A stretch of 64,000 nt of DNA from positions 212,063 to 276,062 of the forward strand of contig JAVGVS010000459.1 in the NCBI GenBank assembly GCA_032718565.1, written 5' to 3'. This DNA comes from Distichodus sexfasciatus (taxonomy: Eukaryota > Chordata > Actinopteri > Characiformes > Distichodontidae). This document shows positions 24,501-36,500 of the stretch, one piece after another (position 1 is the stretch's first letter; each line of letters begins with the position of its first letter). The notes under the pieces are model-generated. The model made no database searches. It was not told the DNA's origin and worked only from the letters and a program-made list of their open reading frames with translations. The position numbers and the translations under genes were made by a program.

Positions 24501-27500
24501 GTTCCATCTTCTTCTGATGGTGGACTCAAGAACATTAACATTGGCCAATGTGAGGAAGACCTTTAGTTGCTTAGAAGTTACCTTGGGATTGTGACATCGC
24601 AGACTTCAGACCATCTCAAAAAATTAGAATATTGTGAAAAAATTAAATACTTTTTGTTACTCATTTCAGAAAGTGAAACTCATATATTATATAGATTCGT
24701 TACACATAGAGTGAAATATCTCAAGTCTTTATTTCTTGTAATTTTGATGATTATGGCTTACAGATAATGAAAACCCAAAATTCAGTGTCTCAGAAATTAG
24801 AATATTGTGAAAAAGTTGCAAAGTCATGGTGTCACACCCTAATCAGCTAATTAACTCAAAACAGCATTTAACTGGTCTCTCAGTCTGGGTCAGTAGGCTA
24901 AACAATCATGGGGAAGACTGCTGACTTGACAGATGTCCACAAGACAGTCACTGACACCCTCCACAAGGAGGGTAAGCCACAAAAGGTCATTGCTAAAGAA
25001 GCTGGCTGTTCTGGAGTGCTGTATCCAAGCATATTCATAGAAAGTTGAGTGGAAGGAAAAAGTGTGGTAGGAAAAGGTGCACCAGCAACAGGGATAACCA
25101 CAGGATTGTCAAGCAAAATCCATTCAAGAATTTGGGGGGGCTTCACAAGGAGTGGACTTAGGCTGGAGTCAGCACATCAAGAGCCACTACGCACAGAACA
25201 ATCCTAGACATGGGCTACAAATGTCACAAACTCGCCTGACCTGAACCCCATAGAGAATCTAGGGGTATTGTCAAGAGGAAGATGAGAGACATCAGACCCA
25301 ACAATGCAGATGACCTGAAAGTCGCTATCAAAGCAACTTGGGCTTCCATTACACCTCAGCAGTGCCACAGGCTAATCACCTCCATGCCACGCCACACTGA
25401 TGCAGTAATTCATGCAAAAGGAGGCTCAACCAAGTACTGAGTGCATAGAAATGAACATTTCAGAAGCCTTACATTTCTGTTTAAAATATCCTTTTTTATT
25501 GATCTTATGTAATATTCTAATTTTCTGTGCACTGAATTTTAGGTTTTCATTAACTGTAAACCATAATCATCAAAATTACAAGAAATAAAGGCTTAAAATA
25601 TTTCACTCTATGTGTAATGAATCTATATAATATATGATTTTCACTTTCTGAAATGAGTGTCAAAAAATACTGAACTTTTCACTAGTGTTAATTTTGTCGC
25701 CCATTTTTTAATTTAGTCTTAGGTCAAAGTTCTTTATTAGTCTTAGTCATATTTAGTCATTCACATATCAGTTTTTGTTAGTCATGTTTTAGTCGACTAA
25801 AAGTCTCAACCAGGGTTTATGCAGGAATCACACAGTCGAATGTGGCGCAATGCCGAATCGAATGACGTAAGCAGTCTTATCCTTGCCACATGCAAAACTT
25901 TTAGCAATCTCGGAGTCAGTGAACATGTTTTCGAATAGTTCCCCCAATACCCTCATTCGAATTGTGTGAGTGATGGTTGGCTGCGGCGTTCAGGCACCAG
26001 AGAACTTCAGCTCTGAGAGCTGACGTTGGTAACAGTAAGGTCTGTCTGCTGCAGCCGTCGTGGTGCTAGTGGCACTAGTTTGCTGCTGAGGTGGTGTGAT
26101 GGCAATGTTTGTGCTCGTAGCTGACCTTAAGTTTACATCTCTGTGTAGCATCACAGAACAACGAAATGGGGAACTGCTCCCCCCGCACGTGAATACGCTG
26201 CTGCTGACTGGTGGATTCTCTGTGCAATTTGATCGCAGTAATGCTGTTCTAGGTTAAATTTATTGTCTTCTTGCACACACTGCAGAATGCTTCCCAGTCA
26301 TTCCCCATGACCGGCCTAAGCCAGTCTTTAAATGACGGGTCATCAAGCCAAGTTTTATTAAATTTACATTTCCCCATTTCCCGTTTGTGAAAAACTAGAA
26401 GCGGCAAGTGGCTACTAGCTAATATTAGAATGTCTAATATAGGACGGGCTCTGCTAATATGAAGCAGTGGGCGGATCAGGACGCTGGACTGCTGCTTGAT
26501 GACTGGAGGAGCTGTCTAAAGGGCAGAACCCCTGTTTGAAAGACTAGCAGCCGCCTTAGCTAAATGTGCTGTCAATCAAAAAGGGGTTCCGCCCTTTAGA
26601 CAGCTCCTCCAATCATCAAGCAGCACTCACAGAGAAGATGAGTGCAGCTGGTCTCAGAGCAGCGATTTTGGTGCATTTATCCAATAACCGTCATCTTAGA
26701 GGAAGCGGAGCTTCTCTTGAAGGCTTAGAGCAGCTGCCACTGATTGAGGTGGTAATGAAAAAATGTACTACCAAGTCAAATTGCGCTTACTACCTTTTAC
26801 TACCTTTCAAGGGCCTTAATTTGGGCTGATTTCATTTACTTCCCTTTACTACCTTTTACTACCACGCGGACACCCTGCTCAACATTTTAGTCTAGTTTTA
26901 GTCAAACAAAAACTCAAGGTACTTTAGTCAAGTTTTCATTAAAACATTTTAGTCTTTTTTATTTTTTATTTCAGAGATGATTTTTGTTCATCATTCCGGT
27001 TGAATTGTGTTCCACACCGCTAAAATATTGATTAAATGTAATAATAACCTCTGGCCCAAGTAGTTGCATGTAGTTTTGCGGCTGGAGGGGCGCAGGAACA
27101 CGACATAGACGAACTGCTGGCACAAACACATGACAGGGGGTCTGGAGGTCTCTTGTGTAGACGAAAACGAGGAGGGAGTTTTGTTTCGTTTTTATTTCAT
27201 GCAAAACATTTTAGTCTCGTTTTTATCCGTAAACAATAAGGCACATTAACACAGTCTTAGTCAGTATTTTTAGAACATTGGTGCAGTCTTGTCATCATCT
27301 CGTCTTACTCGTGGGAAAGAGGGTTGTTGAGGAACACATTTCGTCTCGTCTCGTCTGACGAAATTAACACTATTTTTCACGATATTCTAATTTTTTTGAG
27401 ATGGTCTGTATTACACACATTGCTATTGGAGTGATCTTTGTTCGTTGACCACTCCTGGGGAGGGTGACAGTGGTCTTGAATTTCTTCCATTTGTACACAA

Positions 27501-30500
27501 TATGTCTAACTGCGGATTGGTGGAGTCCAAACTATTTAGAGACGGATTTGTAACCTATTCCAGCCTAATGAGCCATAATAACTATTTTTCTGAGGTCCTC
27601 AGAAATCTCCCTTTTTTGTGCCATGGCACACCCCCAAACACGTGTTGTGAAGACCAAACTTTAAAAGATCCCTGTTCTTTAAATAAATAAGGTAAATAAC
27701 ACTAACAAGGCTATTTTTGTGATCTGGCACTATATAGAAAAGAAAATTTTATAAAATGGGCACTGTGTTATTGATGGTTTGAGAAAAGCGAAAGGATCTC
27801 GAAACACTATAAGCGTCCTCAGCTGATAACAGTCTGCACTGAGTCCAGAACTGGTTATTAGATATTGGCAATAACTTACCTTGGCGTAACTAGTGGTTTT
27901 GATGAACCATTGTTTGAGGAGTTTATGTTCCACCTGGGCACCAGATCTCCATGAGCAGCCATTCTCATCGACTTGCTCATCTGCTAATACTGTCTGGTCT
28001 ACTGGGTCCCAGTTCACTAGTGCCTAAAAAGTCAAATATACACAACAAGCATGTATCATAAACACTAGAAATAAAATGTGTTCATATGAACACATGGTTA
28101 TAAGCTGTTGTGAACACATCTATCTGGCAGAATTTTGACAGACATGAGTACACAACATTAGACAGCTGTCTTCAGAAGCATAACAGCAGAAAATGTGTTT
28201 TACTTATGACTGTGTATATGTGTAGCTTGATAATACCAATTAAACTTAACGGTAAACCTAACCTTAATTAAAATAGCTAATATGGGGACCTCACGGGAGC
28301 ATTTACATAGACTAGATGGAGTGAAGGATTGTCCTTGCCTCTTCATACTGCAATGCATATAATATCTGAAATATTGTAAAACACATACACATTCCAAGAA
28401 AGCAACTCTTACCTCTTTTTGATAGGCCAATCCAGCCTCATAAAGCTTGACAAACAGGTACTGGGTCCACTTGTAATAGTCAGGCAGGCAAGTAGTGACT
28501 TCCTAGAAGAATTGAATTTAAATATTCATATTTCAGACTGCATTACATACATATTACATACAAATTACATACATCTAGTCATTATCAGTATTGGGGACAT
28601 TACTTAAAAAGAAGTAATTAGTTATAGTTACTAGTTACTTCTTCCAAAAAGTAACTGAGTTAGTAAGTGAGTTACAGCATTATAAAGGTAACTAGTTACC
28701 AGTGAAAGTAACTTATGCATTACATTTTTAAAAAATGTTCAAATATGTCAAAAATGTGGATCCCCCTCCCCCCTTTGATGGAAATTTAGCTGTATGTTCA
28801 ATTATTTGTAATAACACTGACTATTAAATATGTGTAATTAATGACAGACACTTAAAATAAATAAAAGTCTAAATATAAATAAAATAATACATTTTTAACA
28901 GAAAACATTGTACAGAAATCTACACTACTCTAATATCGCAGTGGGACAATGTGAGACAAGACACCTGTCAAATTTAATATATCATTGTAGATTTGGTCAT
29001 TACTATGTATATAATAATAGAATGATAAAACACAATAGATGTTTTAGAACTTTTCATTTTTATTGCACATCAACAGGCCGCAACTGGCGATCAAATAGGT
29101 CTAAATTAAATTGTGCTTGTACTCTACCTTAGCCAATCATCATCCCTTATGCGGTTGTCTCGCCCCTCACCAATGAAAAGAAAAAAGCTTTGCCGCTCCT
29201 GTAGCTGAGAGCTTGGTCGGATGAAAACAGCTTAATAACAGTAGCCGCATGTTATTGTCAGTAACGGTAATGGCGTTGTAACAATGGAAACAGTAATTGG
29301 GTAGATGACCCGTTACTGAAAAATGACTTTTTTTCAGTAACGCCGTTATTTTAACGCCGTTATTCCCATCACTGGTCATTATGGGAGTCTACAGAAAGGA
29401 CCTCACAAAGGTAGTAATGGTGTGGGTGTGTGTGTGTGTGTGTGTGTGTAAGCAACGGGTGTCAAGACAGAAAGAAAGATAGAGACAGACAGACAGACAG
29501 ACATACATATTGGAAGGTAGATATAACTTTAATAAATAGGATATAAGGTATATTAATCATATCAGGGTTCTTGCAGGTTTCAGTAAGTTAAATTTAAGAC
29601 CTTTTTAAGACCTTTTAAGACCATTATGAGTAAAATTTAAGACCAACACGATGCATTACTAAAAACATTCGAATGATACCAGAAATTCTCAAAACTTTCT
29701 ATTTTTATTAATTCAGTATTAAAACAGCATCAAAATATTTGAAACTCACTTACTCTACATTATCTAGTCTATTAATTATCCTATTGGAATCAACATGTTG
29801 AAAGCTGAATGCTGAATATGAATATACAATTGGCATGCTGAATATGAGTGTGAATCTGGCATGCACTAGTCTACTCGTTTTCACCCCATGCATAGGCTAT
29901 ATGCCGACTGAAAAATCATTAGGCTTTCATTTCCGTAGGATACAATGCTATCGCACAGATCATACGATATACTGCTCTATCTGTGTGTGAGCTGGTCAGT
30001 GCGTGAACACAGAATCAACAGCTAGCCAAACTCGTTCAAGAGCCAGAGACGCGAGCGCATTGCTCCATTATTTTCTGGCTTCAAAGTTGACAGGCGAAAA
30101 GCGAGTAAAACTGACACAAAACGTACTGTACAAAATAAACTTACAGCCTGACTCACAAGTTATGAAGATCGCTAGGTTAAACCAGCCTAATACAGTAACG
30201 TTAGCTTAGTTCTAACAAACCACTCAGCAGGCTAACTGAAAACCGCATCGTTAGCTGAACAATGCATTGCATTAACCATACAAAGATTAGCATAACACTC
30301 TAATCGCTAACACTAATTTACGAGTGAATGAAGAAACATTGTTCACTAATATTACGTCTACAGCAAGGAAATATGTAAACTAAAGTGAGAGACAGCTCAT
30401 AGACACTGTAAGACACTGCTGTCCAGGGCATGAGAAAAAATATAAATTAGCCTATATGGTTGCTATTCTATGGGACATTGATATGGAACCATGCTTAAAC

Positions 30501-33500
30501 TTTGCAGCGAGCCTCATGCCTACTGCTGGGGACAGCTTGTAACCAGCTGCCAAAATTTGCATTATCGAGCCAAGTGTCGTTAAACACGCACTTACCCATC
30601 TTTAAAAACTATACTCTTGACAACAGTGCTCTTAAATTTTCCAGTTAGTTGGGCAGGAGATTGGGGGCGCGCAAACAAACGCGCGCTTGCAGCTGAAATC
30701 TATTTCAGACCTCACCCGAGGTTAACGCCCGATTCAGTCGCTCCGTGCTACATCAGTGCACTGCATAGGGTGTAATATCATCAGTTGTGTGTCCTATGTA
30801 GTGCACTATACAAGGATGTGGAAGGCATTTGGAACTCAACCTCAACTATAAGTGAAAATCATTTTTTTTAAAGAAATTCTATTTTCTGATTGGCCGATAG
30901 CTCGCTAATTCAAGGATTAGTTCTACAGCAGTTTCAAATGTTATTTTCTGCGGACAACGCTTCTTGGGAATGAAAGGCGGCAAGAATTTTAAGACTTGGG
31001 TAAATTAAATTTAAGACCTAGGATGAAAATCTGGGCGCTTTTAAGACATTTTAAGGCCTTAAATTTAACTGTCTGAATTTTAGACTTTTTAAGACCCCGC
31101 GGGAACTGCATATGTAATGTTGTGGTGGATTGGTGTATTTTAGCCTATTTTTTATTCAGCCCCCTCCCCCACAAAAGTATGAACTTGGAGAATCTTTACA
31201 CCAATCAATTTTCCTCCACATTGGCATCACCCAACCTCCGGAGACAAACTCACACAGACCAGCACACAATACTTACCCGGTCCCAATTAAAACACAGTCC
31301 CAGGCTGTCAAACTGTTCACGCATGGACTGGATATTACTGGAGAGTAGGACAGTAAAGGAGAGAGGAAGAGATTTTTTGAGAGAATGAGTGGAACTGCAA
31401 AGTGAAGTTCATTAGTGAAACACTGAGGGACTGAGATGTGTACTGTAGATGAAAATGTTCTGATGATCACTGAGTGTGTGAGTAAGTCTGTATTATTATT
31501 CATGGTTGCCTCTGGTAGGAACTTACAGCTGGGTGATATAGTCACATTTTCTTAATGTTCAGTGTTCTCAATATTTATCTTAAAATAGAATTTAACATTG
31601 TTTATGCTGACCAACTATGTTACACATTCACAGAGAGTTAATAAAGATGCTCATTATAGCTTAAATATTTTGTTACTATCAAGCAGTATTAAATTATGTG
31701 CATGTCTGCTTTTTGATATTCAAATTATTTATTTTGATGATGAGTGCTCTCTTTTTAATATCAGGGATGCAAACACATGTATGATCAAAAAAGGGAGAGG
31801 TACCGAGAGGTGGAAATCTTTATCCATTTGGTATTTATCTGGATATAGAATAAAATACTGACCGAACTGGAACAGTCTACGTGAAAGCCGTGAGCGCTCA
31901 AACACACAGCACGTGTGTTTTCACAGCTGATAGGCGAGCCTGCATAATCAACATTCTAGTAGGAAGACTATCGAAGTGGGCTATCCAAAATTTCTATACC
32001 TTGCTTACCGATATCACTTTGTAGACAGTGAGGTCGCGATGTGTAGAGTTATGTGAAAAAAGTGAGAGCTGCTGAAAAGAGAGCTGTTTGCATCCCAGTT
32101 TGCATCCCTGATCTCAACATCAGCGGTTAATACATTTACCTCCAGATTCACTGACATGCTGTGCAAGGTTTACAAGTTACAAGGTTTGCTAAAAGATGCA
32201 AAAGACTAGGGTTGTATTGATACCAGTACCAGTATCAGACCGATACTTTGTTAAAACACTTTGTTAAAATACCACTCAATGGAATTTCACATCATCAATC
32301 TGGTCATAGTCTGTGTATGTTGTTTGTCATCCTACAGTACCTGACTTCAATGTCTACAGGGAGACAACGAGCCAGAAACTTAGGTTCAGAGATTTTGTCC
32401 ACAAGCTCATGTGAAATACAGGGCAAGAAATGGTTTTTAATTATGTGCAGCCGCGTCTGCCTTTCCTACTACACTATCATGTGATTAAAACCAAAGTGAA
32501 GTCAGGCATCGTCTGACACGCCCATCACATACAGAGGGATCAGGTCTTGTCTTGACAGCAGAACTGAAAACATTGTGCATCACTAATAAGTGTCCGTGTG
32601 AAACACAAGCGGAGCGTGCTCTAGCGAGTGAAATGAAACGAAGCTTCGATTCTAGAAAAATTGCCTTGACCATTTTTTGTAATCGAATTATTCGAAATTC
32701 TACACACAATACCCCATAATGACAAAGTGAAAAAAGTTTATTAGAAACTTTTGCAAATTTATTAAAAAAACAAAACAAAAATCAAACATTTACATAGGTA
32801 TTGACAGCATTTGCTCAGTACTTTGTCAAAACACCATTGTCAGCAATTACAGCCTCAAGTCTTTTTGAGTATGAAGACACAAGCTTGGCACACCTATTTT
32901 TGGGCAGTGTCCCCCATTCTTCTTTGCAGAACCTCTCAGGCTCCATCAGGTTGGATGGGGAGCGTCGGTACACAGCCATTTTCAGATCTCTCCAGAGATG
33001 TTCAATAAGATTCAAATCTGGGCTCTGGCTGGGCCACTCAATGACATTCACAGAGTTGCTCTGAAACCACTGCTTTGTTATCTTGGCTGTGTGCTTAGGG
33101 TCGTTGTCCCTGTTGGAAGATGAACCGTCGCCCCAGTCCGAGTTCCAGAGCGCTCTGAAGCAGGTTATCATCAAGGATGTCTATGTACATTGCTGCATTC
33201 ATCTTTCCCTCGACCCTGACTAGTCTCCCAGTTCCTGCTGCTGAAAAACATCCCCACAGCATTATGCTGCCACCTCCATGCTTCTCTGTAGGGATGGTAT
33301 TAGCCAGGTGATGACCAGTGCCTGGTTTTCTCCAGACATAATGCTTGGCATTCAGGCCAAAGAGTTCAATCTTTGTTTCATCAGACCAGAGAATTTTATT
33401 TCTCATGGCCTGAGAGTCTTTCAGGTGCCTTTTAGCAAACTCCAGGCAGGCTGTCATGTGCCTTTTACTGAGGAGTGGCTTCCGTCTGGCCACTCTACCA

Positions 33501-36500
33501 TACAGCCCTGATTGGTGGAGTGCTGCAGAAATGGTTGTCCTTCTGGAAGTTTCTCCTCTCTCCACTGAGCAATGTTGGAGCTCTGTCAGAGTGACCATCG
33601 GGTTCTTGGTCACCTCCCTGACTAAGGCCTTTCTACCCCGATCGCTCAGAGTGGACGGGCGGCCAGCTCTAGGAAGAGTCCTGGTGGTTCCAAACTTCTT
33701 CCAATTACGGATGATGGAGGCCACTGTGCTCATTGGGATCTTCAATGCTGCAGCAATTTTTCTGTAGCCTTCCCCAGATCTGTGCCCCGACACAATCCTG
33801 TCTCGGAGGTCTACAGACAATTCCTTGGACTTCATGGCTTGGTTTGTGTTCTGACATGCACTGTCAACTATGGGACCTTTTATAGAAAGGTGTGTGCCTT
33901 TCCAAATCATGACCAATCAACTCAATTTACCACAGGTGGACTGCAATCAAGTTATAGAAACTTTTGAAGGATGAGCAGTGGAAACAGGATGCACCTGAGC
34001 TCACTTTTGAGGGTCATGGCAAACACTTTGAATACTTATGTAAATGTTTAATTTTAGTTTTTTATTTTTAATAAATTTGCAAAAGATTCTAATAAACTTT
34101 TTTCACTTTGTCATTATGGGGTATTGTGTGTAGAATTTTGAGGTAAAAGATGAATTTAATCTATTTGGGAATAAGGCTGTAACATACGATAATGTGGAAA
34201 AAGTGGAGCACTGTGAATACTTTGCAGATGCACTGTATGTCCTAATTACAGGGACATTCTCCCTGGAGAAACTTGGGGTTAAGGGCCTTACTCAGGGACT
34301 TAGTGGTTGTAGTTCTTGAGGTAGAATAGAGCTGGATTTGAACCTACGACCTTTTCATCCTTAGGTGGTACTACGTTACCACCACTATCACTGTCACTTT
34401 GTGAATGTATGGTATATAATGTAAGACCTTTTAATTATTAAATTATTATTAAATTATTAATTTTAATTATTAAAGACCAACAGTCATCAGCAATGAAGGG
34501 CTCTGTCTCATCTTGAACATTTAACTGTGTACACAAGCATGCACATGCAAGCGTGTATAGACACGCACAAATTGCAAGACATAATTGATCCAAACAATCC
34601 TACATGAAGTTATATAAAGAACACCATAAAAAATAAGACAATATGAATGTCTTACAAACAATACCTCTTTGTCCAGGTTTCAGGGTCCAAGCCTCTTTCG
34701 ATGGCAGCATTCTCAGCTGGTAGGCCAAAAGCATCCCAGCCCATAGGGTTTAAAACCTGGCAGCCAGAATACAGACAACAGAACTTGAGTCTTGAATAAA
34801 TAAATTAATGAACACAATTTTGATAAATATCTTCATGAGATATGATAACCTGTGTAAAAATGTATAGATAAAATATTTTCTTTACCATATCTTACCACAA
34901 AATGACACCAGTGTACCAGCAAGGGGTTTATGGACCAACAAGGATCACTAATGTGAGTGGAGGACAACGGTTATCACATAATTGCTGAAAACCTTAATGC
35001 TAACTATGACAAAAAGCTATGAGACAGCCTGCCAATGAGGCTTCATATTTGCAAACCACTCAAGAGTTTTAACTGCTGTCCACAATAAAATGCTACTACA
35101 ATGGACATACGATCAGCAGAACTGTAACATGGATCAACAGAAGACGATGACATGCTTTACTGATGAATCAGGTTTTATTTTAGATCATGTAAATGGAAAG
35201 GTAAATGTGCACAGTTTACCTGAGAAAGAGATTCCAGCAGAGTGCATTATGTGAAAAAGCAAGCAGGGTCAGACAGTCTGATGCTAAGGGCAAGATTCTA
35301 ATCGAAACCTTATGTGGATGCTACATTGGCACATTGTCCTCTCAGTGCTGAAACAATACAACACGAGGACAATGGGTGTGAAGAGTTCTATTTTTATAAC
35401 GTTAGTACATATGACACAACCGGATAGAGAGAGAGAGAGAGAGAGAAGGGGTGGAGGGATTGGGCAGGTTGAGGCAGAGAGTGGAACAGATATAGCTCAC
35501 GAAAAGTGAGTAAGAGAGGAAACAAGACAGTGATGCTGAAAGGTCTAAGTCTCATAGGAGAGAGGAATCAGTATCCTTGGTAACTGGCTGCACCTAATTT
35601 GTTAAGCAAAGGGCTGAATGCTATTAAGCCAAGAAAGAGGCAAAACTCCTCTGTACATGAATTATGAACCACAGGCAGATATAAAATATGTAAGCATGAT
35701 CCAAGTTCAACATGACCAATTTGGTGCACATGTTGAATTTTTGCATGTTTTCTGCTCTTTGTCACAAAATCAATGGAGGCTAAACAGTGAGACGTGTTCA
35801 CAGCATGAGCAAATTAACATATGTGACCCGATCTGCCGTAATGAGTCGGAAGTCGGCGTTCTATTTATTTAGATACGGGCCGATTATGTTGACAAACATC
35901 AAAAATATCAATTTTTCTTTTTTGGTCTTATATGAAAGAAAAGATCTTCAACATTAATCTGGTCTCCAAAAAAGAAAAATCGATATTTTTGCAATGTTTT
36001 TCAACATAAAATCTAAATAAATAGAACGCCGACTTCTGACTCCTCAGCAGCAAGGCAAACATTAGAACAATCAAATTGGACAAGGTGCAGTCACAATAGA
36101 ATGTTTCCAGATGTCCAACCAATTTCACTATTTGAGAAATTACTGAATTGGGAGAAATTCACGTGAAATTGTTACATACACTATTTTCACAAGTTAATAC
36201 ATTTAACTACATTTAAGCTGTGAAACTCACATGCCAAACCATGGAGTTGATTAAAGTGCACCTAATGAAATGTGACCTCTGCATTTGACCCATTGACGAG
36301 GAGCAGTGGACGTTACACTACGCCTGTTTAACTAAGTAGTGGTAAAGAAACTATATAAAACAATTGTTTGAGCAGGTTGTCACATACCGCTGTTGAATTT
36401 CGCTGCGTTTGTGAAAGTCCCAGAGTCAGCTGTTTCTATTCCCGTTTATATTTAATCTGTAAATGGGAATACAAACAAGTTTGACAAGCGACTCTTTTGG

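Larger units (their letters stand above)
25683..27372. mobile_element. hAT element inserted in Tc1 element B
   Basis: 1690 bp. Termini are TAGTGTTAATTTTGTCG and CGAAATTAACACTA. The 8-bp flanks are CTTTTCAC (25675-25682) and TTTTTCAC (27373-27380), 7 of 8 matching. Interior has many TTTTAGTC repeats near both ends. It keeps a remnant of a coding exon at 26258-26380 and a large inverted repeat at 26491-26624. Confidence 0.88.
24607..27408 (+). mobile_element. Tc1-like element B inserted in element A and carrying a hAT
   Basis: Termini are CAGACCATCTCAAAAAATTA at the left and its complement (TTTTTTGAGATGGTCTG) at the right, a common teleost Tc1 family. Subterminal repeats (TTAGAATATTGTGAAAAA) occur twice at the left. 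TA follows the right end. Its transposase is internally deleted. Its 3' terminal repeat is split by the hAT at 25683-27372. Confidence 0.88.
23860..27690 (-). mobile_element. Tc1-like element A (minus), split by a second Tc1
   Basis: The two halves, 23860-24606 and 27409-27690, together match the copy at 54480-55660. On the minus strand the left half reads NVLWTDETKI (first catalytic Asp) and QQDSDPKHT (second Asp). It is riddled with frame breaks. Exact outer ends are uncertain. The interruption lies in the N-terminal half of the transposase. Confidence 0.8.

Noticed and set aside
29555..31116. Target duplication for the 29563-31108 element
   Set aside because: The flanking 8-mers do not match in any nearby register.
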